Below are positions 1 to 6,266 of a stretch of 12,989 nt of DNA, piece after piece. The notes beneath the pieces are model-generated. The model did no database searches, was not told the origin of the DNA, and saw nothing but the letters and a program-made list of their open reading frames with translations. The DNA is from Kiritimatiellia bacterium (lineage in GTDB: Bacteria > Verrucomicrobiota > Kiritimatiellia > SLAD01). The DNA lies in the NCBI GenBank assembly GCA_007126995.1, contig SLAD01000025.1, forward strand, positions 1-12,989. The letters run 5' to 3'. Every line of letters starts with the position of its first letter. The stretch's first letter is position 1. The position numbers were made by a program, and so were the translations under genes.

Positions 1-45
1 ACAGCGGGTTGAAATCAACGGATAGAGAAGGGAGCGGGGTGCGGG

Positions 46-264
46 AGAAGGATACAGGGGGGACGCGCACCCCGGGAGACCTGCTGTGCAAGTATCGGTC
101 ATGGTCCGATCTCCCTTTCAGTTCGAGCGTCCGATCCACTGCAACACTACGCGTCATTATCTAAAGACCGTTTACTCTTGTAAATCGGGCCATCTTGATC
201 TTAGGCATAAGGGATACCATGTCTAAGTATCAGGCCCCTGAAGGAAAATCGAAGGTGATTTATC
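46..264 (+). repeat. Dispersed direct repeat, copy 1
   Basis: This segment recurs at about 5985-6212 in the same orientation. Positions 52-145 align without gaps to 5992-6085 with about 10 mismatches counted by eye (roughly 89% identity). A middle stretch (146-180) is diverged. Positions 181-260 align again to 6118-6209, with one 12-nt length difference. The string ATAAGGGATACCATG (207-221) is identical in both copies. On the minus strand an ATG at 100-102 is preceded by GGGAG. The inverted repeat GGGGTGCG (36-43) / CGCACCCC (66-73) spans the left border; copy 2 keeps only a 5-bp version (GGTGC 5976-5980, GCACC 6007-6011). No transposase or target-site duplication is visible. It could be a dispersed intergenic element or the shared leader of a paralogous gene family. 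The identity of the repeat is certain; its nature is not. Confidence 0.85.
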
Positions 265-386
265 GGCGCACGGTTCTCGCTAAAGCAACCGATCGAGCGT
301 TTCCAATCGTTGGAAACTTTTTTCGCCGTTTTTCCAATCGTTGGAAACTTTCGAGGAGGTTTTTCCAATCGTTGGAAAATAACTAG
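219..386 (+). CDS. Possible short protein or gene remnant in repeat copy 1
   Basis: This is a 55-codon frame starting at the ATG in ATAAGGGATACCATG, with AGGG as a closely spaced ribosome-binding candidate. It begins MSKYQAPEG then KSKVIYRR. The same frame starts repeat copy 2 (6156) as MHRHQAPDG, LPAG, KSEVIQ. Differences between the copies are mostly conservative (K/R, Y/H, E/D, one silent Gly codon), and the length difference is exactly four codons, which suggests the frame was once under protein-level selection. From about residue 28 (AFPIVGN) it runs into the palindrome array at 300-440, so the C-terminal half is probably not native protein. I faintly recall small environmental-bacterial proteins with a GKSKVIYR-like motif but cannot name a family. 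It may be a truncated gene rather than an active one. Confidence 0.3.
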   Translation: MSKYQAPEGKSKVIYRRTVLAKATDRAFPIVGNFFRRFSNRWKLSRRFFQSLENN

Positions 387-440
387 CCCCGTTTTCCAAT
401 CATTGGAAATTTTTTTAAGCGATTTTCCAATCGTTGGAAA
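300..440. repeat. Five-unit palindrome array with exact 31-bp period
   Basis: Five 17-bp units start at 300, 331, 362, 393 and 424, so every step is exactly 31 bp. Units 1, 2, 3 and 5 read TTTCCAATCGTTGGAAA; unit 4 reads TTTCCAATCATTGGAAA. Each is an inverted repeat of TTTCCAA and TTGGAAA around a 3-nt centre. The four 14-nt spacers are unrelated to each other. A 31-bp step is close to three helical turns, which would put all units on the same face of the DNA, as expected for cooperative protein binding. Units 1 and 4 are followed by runs of six and seven T, so each could also fold as a weak terminator-like hairpin. The array sits 123 bp upstream of the gene at 563. No other unit was found in the window. 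Confidence 0.9.
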
Positions 441-562
441 ATCGTGCGCGAGGCGGTTTAGGGCGAAAGATGAGGGAGGCGGTTATCGGCTGAATAAATA
501 GATCACTTGAGTTTCTTGCGGTTCTAAGGTCTGATTAGGGTAGTATTACAGACAGGCTTTGC

Positions 563-1360
563 ATGAGGAGTTTCAGCAAAAGCAGTAGGCTCGGGTTACT
601 TGCAGCGGTCTTGGCGGTCGGGATCATTTCCGCTGCGCTATTCGTATGGCGTGCCGGTCGGCCGGCTCATCAAGCCGTGCACGAACCCGAAGAGGTTATT
701 CCGCCGGAACGCCGTCATGATTATCTGGATGTCAGGGTTGTCACCGGCCTGAGCTACCGATACCCGGGACGCGGATGGGACATACAGGTGGGCGCTGTTG
801 AAATACGTCGGCGCTCACTTGGCTTCATCCGGATCGGGGCGTTCAACGAGGCCTTGATCACGGACATGCACATTACGTTGACGCCTGAATTCAAGGCCTC
901 CGAAGTGATTGCGCTGTTACGGAGTCTGTCGGACGCCCCTGCCCCTGAGGAAGGCAATGAGATGCCATCCGGGCGACGTCCGCAGCAGATCGGTTTCTTC
1001 CTTGAAGAACTGGGTGTGCGATCACCCCACGCGGACAAACGCGTGTCGAGTGTCCGCATACGCAACCTATCACTACGCTTTGCGCCCGGGAACGGCGAAC
1101 CGGAGGTTGACTACCTGAGCGCTGCTTCGGCGCGTATACGGGACGGGTACTTGCGATTGGGCGGCCCGGTCCAGATCGGCTCGCCGACCGGCCAGCAAAT
1201 CCGGTGCCGGGAAGCGCGCCTCTCGCTGCAGGAATCGCCGGTGCTGTCGCTACGGGAAGCAGTGATCCACGCACAGGGCATCACTCAATCTTTGGACCGC
1301 CTTGCTTTCCCGCTTTCGGCGTTACTCTCTGATGAAGACCTATTGAGTTACGCCGATTAA
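563..1360 (+). CDS. Membrane-anchored protein of unknown function
   Basis: This is a 265-residue protein. Residues 1-10 are basic (MRSFSKSSRL) and residues 11-30 form one hydrophobic segment, followed by R and by charged residues, so it looks like an N-terminal signal anchor with the rest in the periplasm. The soluble part alternates short polar and hydrophobic stretches (VRIRNLSLRF near 164, ARIRDGYLRL near 190, REARLSLQE near 217), suggesting a mostly beta structure. This loosely resembles LptC- or AsmA-like periplasmic proteins, but I see no diagnostic motif. The start has no clear Shine-Dalgarno sequence, though no better start lies nearby. It follows the palindrome array and converges with the large repeat protein, its TAA (1358-1360) overlapping that gene's TAA (1357-1359). 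Its codon use matches its neighbours, so I regard it as a real gene of unknown role. Confidence 0.75.
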   Translation: MRSFSKSSRLGLLAAVLAVGIISAALFVWRAGRPAHQAVHEPEEVIPPERRHDYLDVRVVTGLSYRYPGRGWDIQVGAVEIRRRSLGFIRIGAFNEALITDMHITLTPEFKASEVIALLRSLSDAPAPEEGNEMPSGRRPQQIGFFLEELGVRSPHADKRVSSVRIRNLSLRFAPGNGEPEVDYLSAASARIRDGYLRLGGPVQIGSPTGQQIRCREARLSLQESPVLSLREAVIHAQGITQSLDRLAFPLSALLSDEDLLSYAD

Positions 1361-4300
1361 TCGTATAGCCGGATGCGATAGAACTTGAGGAACGCGTCCT
1401 CCGAGTCGTCCGTGAAGATGTTCATGTATGGCGTGGCGGGTCCAATCCATTCGACAGTCCACCCTTCCGATACGAGATTGGTGGCCGACTCCACCGCATA
1501 GTAGAGGTAGGGCATGCTTTGCCAGCGGATTTCCACAACCGAATCTCCTGGTACAGGGAGGAACGTATCGGTCAACCCAAGGAAGGAATCGGCATCCGTT
1601 GGATCGGTACGGGCCCGGAACGCATCACCGACGCTCATGCCGGACGGGGTGACCGTGTTCGGGTCTTGACCCGTGTCACCGAAATAATGAAGTTGCCACA
1701 AGTCCGGCAAACCGAGCCCATCCGTATCCTCCAATTCCAAACCCAACCGGTCCGCCAGATGCCACTGCGACATGCCCGGAAAGATTTCATTGAAGGTGGG
1801 ATCCGGGAATGTGCCTGACATCGCCTGATTGTCCGGATCAAATTCGGGGGCATGCTCGCGCGTCACATAGGGTGCCGCAAAGAGTCGACCTAGATGCATA
1901 ACCTCGAAGAAGGCGTGCTCACCTTTGCGGTTCACATAATCGATCAGCACCGGTTCAGCCATGCTGGCCTGAAGATCCTCCAACAGACTGCGGAACGCCG
2001 CTTCGTCGTGCGCGACCCGGTCGCTCCCCAGCAGTAATTCGTTCGCCCAAATGGCAAATACATCGTTGGCCCGGGTGGCCGCATGCGCACGCATAAAGTC
2101 CGATCCCGAAAGATACGCGCTGATGGCGGCGTGGACCGCGTTCGACGCCGCCACAAGGGCTGCATCGTCTTTCACGGTTAACAACGCGAGGGTCTCTGGA
2201 TCGTCGAATACCTCATTCAGCAGGAAGGGATCACGCTCTCCCCAAGCCACGACGTCCACATCATCGACCTCATAAGCCTGTGCGGTATGGATCAACGCCT
2301 TCCACGTCTGGAGCCATGCACGCGCGATCCAGATATCGCCGTGATCCATCTCAACCGGTCGATCGACAGGATCCACTTCCGGCATCAACGTTTGGGCGAA
2401 AGCATCGCCAACAGGCTCAAGGCTCGCTAGCGCCCGGTCAATTTGATGCAGGATGACGGAGCCCAAGGCGCCTTGCAGGCCGGCGCCGCCGAGCAGATCC
2501 CGCAAACTGGCCGGATGATGGAAAAAGTGATCCAGATCGAGAATCTGGCTCAGTTCCACCTCGAACGGGTCGGCGCTGGTCCCCGTGAGCGAATCCCTCA
2601 CCTGACTTAACGAGTTCCTGAACACCCGCTCGTCGTCGAGACCGTCCGGATCAAACACAATCAGATCGTCATGCTGATAATCCGTTTCGTTGCGGATCAG
2701 TTCCGAGCCGACCTGATACAAATCGATTGCATCAACGAACCAGCCCGCTGCTTCGGTGAACAAGGACAGATTGGTTAGGGCGCCAAGCGTCGGGTATGTC
2801 GCCAAATGATCGCTGAGCTGCAGCTCCTCGTCGTCCAGATCATCAAACGAGATGTGCCAGTCATGCGCGCGTACCATGCAGATGATGCCCTGCAGGAGAG
2901 ACAGTCCGCTCCGAAACATAAACACGTCCCCGGCGTCCACCTGTACCTCGTTGTCGATGGGCATATGATCAGGACTGAAGATCACGCTGCCTGCCCATTC
3001 GGCGGGTATCCTGCCCAGATTCTCCAAGGAGTTCTGGATCAGCGCTTCGATTTTGTCGCCCGCCAGATGGATGACTTCATCCAAATACGGGAGTTCCTCG
3101 ACCGGTTCATCTTCGAACAACTTCGCCGTCCATTCCCATAACTCTCGACCCTCTTCCGGCATGCCAAAATCCGTCAGCATCTGCGCGATATCCTCGTCGT
3201 ATGGCAGCGCAAAGATGCCCGTCAACAGACGGAAGATGGCGGCACCGTAATGATCCGGATCGGCCGCCAAAGCCTCGCCGAACCGTTCATGTGCCGTGAG
3301 GAAGTCGGACGTTTCCCCGAATTCACTCATGAAGTCCGCCAACGCCGCCAGGCCTTCCTCGAACCGTTCCTCGGCAGCGGTCTCGCTACGCCCCGTCCCG
3401 TAAATCCGCACTTCATAGACAGGATCATCCGCGTCGTTGCTCGGAATCTGTAAAACGACGGCCTTGCCCCAAATGTTGGTAGGCGTGAAGACAACGGTCA
3501 CCTGCCCCGACGCATCCGGCGGCAATGTCTGATTCGATACCGTGTCATCCAACTTCATGAATTGTGCCAGATCATGGCCGTCCAGCAATTCCACGAGGCC
3601 GATTTCGAGATCCATATTCCCGATATTGGCCACTTCGAAGACCTGCGTAACCGCGATGTTCAGATCCACATGCCCGAAGTTGTGCGAGGCGGGCTGAACT
3701 CGAAGAATGGGCCGGTCGGGACGCCATGCAATGTGCGTGGCGTTGTCTTCCTCATCGAACTGACAGGCGCAACCCCGCGTATCAGCCTCAATGTTATAGG
3801 TGCTCTCCCATTCCTCTTCGCCTGCCACGGCAAAATCAGCCAACCAGAAACCGTTGGCATCCGTCTCCACATTCCGACTGATATCGGAGCCGTAAATACC
3901 GACATGTACCCACGTGCCCGTAGCCGCCGTGCCGCTGACGGTGTTCGCAGCCACATTCACGCTGACGACCTGCACGTCCCGCACGACATGTTCGCGGACG
4001 ATCTCGCCACATTCCACCCGCACCAAGTCGCCCGCTTGAATATCATGGGGGGCATCCCACAGATGCCAATCCCCCCATCCGTTCACCCATGCGTAGTCTT
4101 CAAATACCACCGGGTCGCCGACCTTTATGGTCACCGTCTCACCGGCCGGCCAGTCGTGTCCCCACAGGCTATTGGGGTTCGGATCCACGTTAAAGTGGGG
4201 CCAGGCGGCCCGCCAAAAAACAAGTGTTTCATTCCCGTCCTCGTCCTGCTGCCCGGCACCGCCCTGCATACCCCCTTGGAGATCAAAGGAACGGCCCCAA

Positions 4301-5820
4301 TAATGATCGCCCGCAGGTTCATTAAAATCTGCCAGCCACTCGCCGTGTTCATCCACTTCCACATCACGACCGACATGTTCGTCCCAAACATGTACATTTA
4401 CCCACGTCCCAGGGAGCGCCGTTCCGCGTATAATATTATCCCTTGGGTTAGCTTCCGTGATCTGTAACTCGGTCACGACATGCTCTGTCAACACACTGTC
4501 CGACTCGGCCCGGATCAGGTCATGAGCCTGGATGTCGAGGGGACTGTCCATCCACCAATCCCCCCACTCGTTGACCACCGTCGCTCCGATGAATTCATCC
4601 GGTTCGCCCACCCGCGTCACTGTCACCGTTTCGCCGACCGGCCACTCGTGTCCCCACAGGTGGTCTGTCGTCGGGTCTACCTTGAAATGGGGACGCTCAA
4701 TACGCCAATCCACGGACGTCGCATCCCGGTCTTCGTCCTCTTGCCGCGCATAGCCATCGTCGCCGACGGTCAAATCATAGGCCTCATCCTGAGGACGAGG
4801 GCCAACGGCTTCTGAGAAGTCGGCGACCCAGTAGCCGTGCTCATCCACCTCTACATCGCGCCACACGTGGACGTCATGCACGCTAACATGGACCGATGTT
4901 TCCGGTGCTGCCGTGCCGCTGACCTTATTGCTCCCGGGATCGACGGCGGTGATCACCAAGTCCCTGACTACATGAGTTTTCACAATGTCGCCAGATTCCA
5001 CCTGCACCCAATCGCCCGGCTGAATATCGACCGGGCTATCGAAATGGAACTCACCCCAATCATCGGTGGACGCCGTGCCGATCTCGCTGGCTGGATTACC
5101 AAAGCTGATTGTCACCGTATCATGCGGCGGCCACTCATGCCCCCAGATATCATTGTATCGAAACACAACATTGAAACGCGGTTGCAAAACATACCAATTG
5201 ACAAACGTTGCATCCCCGTCCTCATCCACCTGGTTGGCATAGCCATCATCACCGGCCCTCAGGTCGTACGCATCATCCCACGGGTCGGGGCCAACGGAGT
5301 CCGAGAAATCAGCGATCCAGTTACCGTGCGCATCCACCTCGACATAACGACTGATATTGATGTCGTGCACGCCGACGTAAACCCACGTTCCAGCGGCGGC
5401 CGTACCACTGACCGTATCGTTGTCGGCATCGGCGAGCGTGATTGCCAGGTCCGTCACAATGTGGGTCTTCACAATATCGCCGCATTCCACCTCCAGAAGA
5501 TCACCCGGCTGAATGGCGATGGGACTATCGAACCAGAAATTCCCCCATTCGTCTGTGTCCGCCGTACCGATAAGTTCGGCCGAATCTCCGTGCTTAATGG
5601 TCACCGTGTCATTCGGCGGCCAATCGTGTCCCCATAGGTTATCGTATTGCGCGCTCACATTGAAATGGGCCATTTCACCGGACAAGGCGATGATCGGCTG
5701 ATGGGTTGAAGCCGTCCGAATCTCTTGGCCGAGGCTGAGGGCGCAAAATCCCATGGTTAACAGGCTCACAACCAAACAAAGGCCGAGCGGGCGTATTCTC
5801 ATGTGGATGGTGTCATTCAT
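1357..5820 (-). CDS. Large secreted tandem-repeat protein with ASH-like Ig domain
   Basis: The protein has 1487 residues from the ATG at 5818-5820, which is preceded by AAGGAAC (5827-5833). The frame stays open to 6042, but the extension has no signal sequence and enters the repeat, so I reject it. Residues 1-31 are a signal peptide (basic start, LCLVVSLLTMGFCALSLG, then QE). Four tandem units follow at about 52-214, 215-377, 378-541 and 542-704; each opens with (H/R)FNV or HFKV and contains LWGHDWP-type, IQPGD, VSGTA, W.ADF and DEDG motifs. Residues 705-808 resemble an ASH/HYDIN-type Ig domain (NFGHVDL, VANIGN, VVFTP). Residues 815-1355 look helical, TPR-like at first (AHERFGEALAADPDHYGAA). 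The end (about 1359-1487) is an acidic DTDG segment and a beta module finishing FYRIRLYD. It is very acidic and aromatic-rich. The likely role is a cell-surface or secreted structural/adhesive protein; no enzyme motif was seen. Confidence 0.85.
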   Translation of the reverse strand: MNDTIHMRIRPLGLCLVVSLLTMGFCALSLGQEIRTASTHQPIIALSGEMAHFNVSAQYDNLWGHDWPPNDTVTIKHGDSAELIGTADTDEWGNFWFDSPIAIQPGDLLEVECGDIVKTHIVTDLAITLADADNDTVSGTAAAGTWVYVGVHDINISRYVEVDAHGNWIADFSDSVGPDPWDDAYDLRAGDDGYANQVDEDGDATFVNWYVLQPRFNVVFRYNDIWGHEWPPHDTVTISFGNPASEIGTASTDDWGEFHFDSPVDIQPGDWVQVESGDIVKTHVVRDLVITAVDPGSNKVSGTAAPETSVHVSVHDVHVWRDVEVDEHGYWVADFSEAVGPRPQDEAYDLTVGDDGYARQEDEDRDATSVDWRIERPHFKVDPTTDHLWGHEWPVGETVTVTRVGEPDEFIGATVVNEWGDWWMDSPLDIQAHDLIRAESDSVLTEHVVTELQITEANPRDNIIRGTALPGTWVNVHVWDEHVGRDVEVDEHGEWLADFNEPAGDHYWGRSFDLQGGMQGGAGQQDEDGNETLVFWRAAWPHFNVDPNPNSLWGHDWPAGETVTIKVGDPVVFEDYAWVNGWGDWHLWDAPHDIQAGDLVRVECGEIVREHVVRDVQVVSVNVAANTVSGTAATGTWVHVGIYGSDISRNVETDANGFWLADFAVAGEEEWESTYNIEADTRGCACQFDEEDNATHIAWRPDRPILRVQPASHNFGHVDLNIAVTQVFEVANIGNMDLEIGLVELLDGHDLAQFMKLDDTVSNQTLPPDASGQVTVVFTPTNIWGKAVVLQIPSNDADDPVYEVRIYGTGRSETAAEERFEEGLAALADFMSEFGETSDFLTAHERFGEALAADPDHYGAAIFRLLTGIFALPYDEDIAQMLTDFGMPEEGRELWEWTAKLFEDEPVEELPYLDEVIHLAGDKIEALIQNSLENLGRIPAEWAGSVIFSPDHMPIDNEVQVDAGDVFMFRSGLSLLQGIICMVRAHDWHISFDDLDDEELQLSDHLATYPTLGALTNLSLFTEAAGWFVDAIDLYQVGSELIRNETDYQHDDLIVFDPDGLDDERVFRNSLSQVRDSLTGTSADPFEVELSQILDLDHFFHHPASLRDLLGGAGLQGALGSVILHQIDRALASLEPVGDAFAQTLMPEVDPVDRPVEMDHGDIWIARAWLQTWKALIHTAQAYEVDDVDVVAWGERDPFLLNEVFDDPETLALLTVKDDAALVAASNAVHAAISAYLSGSDFMRAHAATRANDVFAIWANELLLGSDRVAHDEAAFRSLLEDLQASMAEPVLIDYVNRKGEHAFFEVMHLGRLFAAPYVTREHAPEFDPDNQAMSGTFPDPTFNEIFPGMSQWHLADRLGLELEDTDGLGLPDLWQLHYFGDTGQDPNTVTPSGMSVGDAFRARTDPTDADSFLGLTDTFLPVPGDSVVEIRWQSMPYLYYAVESATNLVSEGWTVEWIGPATPYMNIFTDDSEDAFLKFYRIRLYD
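3709..5667 (-). repeat. Four tandem units of about 490 bp inside the large secreted gene
   Basis: In coding order the units lie at 5667-5179, 5178-4690, 4689-4198 and 4197-3709. They encode 163, 163, 164 and 163 residues. Units 1 and 2 align without gaps at about 60% identical residues by hand count. Units 3 and 4 keep the landmarks (LWGHxWP, TVT, IQAxDL, HVV, GTxxxGTWV, VExD, W.ADF, DEDG or DEED) with more change. Each unit probably holds two beta-sandwich subdomains, split near the HVVRDL strand. The divergence suggests old duplications rather than recent slippage. Confidence 0.85.
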
Positions 5821-5984
5821 GATCTTGTTCCTTGTGGTTAGTCGCCATAGAGGTTGGTATTTTGCGCGTGCGTTTGAAAATGCGTTGCCGGCCTGTTCCA
5901 TGCATGGCCGATGTGGTTTGAGACATGGATGGAAAGACGAGAGGGCCAGGCAGTGGGAAACGGAAGGGCGTCTCAGGTGCTGTA
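5821..5984. other. Leader between the large secreted gene and repeat copy 2
   Basis: This is the promoter-proximal part of the divergent intergenic region. It contains the ribosome binding site at its left end and a perfect 10-bp palindrome CCATGCATGG at 5898-5907. I found no convincing pair of promoter hexamers for the minus-strand gene. The minus-strand frame of the large gene remains open across it, but with no coding character that I can recognise. Confidence 0.5.
5827..5833 (-). promoter_or_regulatory. Ribosome binding site of the large secreted gene
   Basis: Read on the minus strand, AAGGAAC lies 6 nt before the ATG at 5818-5820. This site together with the signal peptide that follows decides the start against the in-frame ATG 222 nt upstream. 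Confidence 0.7.
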
Positions 5985-6212
5985 GAGGAGAATACAGGGG
6001 GAGTGCGCACCCCGGCAGACCAACTGTGCAAGTATTGGTCATGATCCGATCTCCCTTTCAGTTCGAGCATCCGATCCGCTGCAACTGTGCCTAGTCTTCA
6101 TGGGTTATTTAAACATGTAAATCAGGCTATTTTGATTTGGGACATAAGGGATACCATGCACAGGCATCAGGCCCCTGATGGTTTGCCTGCGGGGAAATCG
6201 GAGGTGATTCAA
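5985..6212 (+). repeat. Dispersed direct repeat, copy 2
   Basis: This is the partner of the segment at 46-264. The block 5992-6085 is gap-free relative to copy 1. The block 6118-6209 matches with a 12-nt insertion (TTGCCTGCGGGG region). It lies in the divergent region between the large secreted gene and the methyltransferase gene. On the minus strand the ATG at 6040-6042 is preceded by GGGAG at 6051-6055, as in copy 1. On the plus strand ATAAGGGATACCATG is retained at 6144-6158. Confidence 0.85.
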
Positions 6213-6248
6213 ATACGTCTTTCAGCAGACTTGTCTCGCGTCCGATGA
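6156..6248 (+). CDS. Possible short peptide in repeat copy 2
   Basis: This is a 30-codon frame starting at the ATG of ATAAGGGATACCATG. It begins MHRHQAPDG, LPAG, KSEVIQIR, matching the frame at 219 in repeat copy 1 except for a four-codon insertion and mostly conservative changes. It ends at TGA 6246-6248, just before the methyltransferase start at 6267, and overlaps that gene's promoter-like hexamers. It could be a leader peptide or the truncated start of a small gene; the length is too short to judge. Confidence 0.25.
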   Translation: MHRHQAPDGLPAGKSEVIQIRLSADLSRVR

Positions 6249-6260
6249 CTGTAGTAGAAT
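6231..6260 (+). promoter_or_regulatory. Candidate promoter of the methyltransferase gene
   Basis: TTGTCT (6231-6236, 4 of 6 to the sigma-70 -35 consensus), an 18-bp spacer, then TAGAAT (6255-6260, 5 of 6 to the -10 consensus). With the usual 6-nt gap, transcription would start at 6267, the A of the start codon. There is no Shine-Dalgarno sequence before that ATG, so a leaderless mRNA fits. Confidence 0.45.
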
Positions 6261-6266
6261 CGCCGC

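Noticed and set aside
46..264. Insertion sequence or transposon ends
   Set aside because: The two copies are direct, not inverted, are diverged from each other, and no transposase or target-site duplication is visible between or around them.
300..440. CRISPR array
   Set aside because: The repeats are 17 bp and the spacers 14 bp, both far below CRISPR sizes; the repeats are near-palindromes in tight phase and no cas gene is present in the window.
310..501. Protein of 63 residues made of FPIVGN/FSNRWK/FQSLE repeats
   Set aside because: It is only the palindrome array translated in rotating frames; it has no independent start signal or coding character.
3562..5637. Long plus-strand open frames (for example 3562-4467 and 4837-5637) opposite the large secreted gene
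   Set aside because: They mirror the tandem units on the other strand, resemble each other for that reason, and lack coding features; the minus-strand frame has a signal peptide and recognisable domains.
5821..6042. 74-residue N-terminal extension of the large secreted protein
   Set aside because: It would bury the signal peptide, it crosses the dispersed repeat, and the start at 5820 has its own ribosome binding site. The repeat-borne micro-ORF is discussed as a separate finding.
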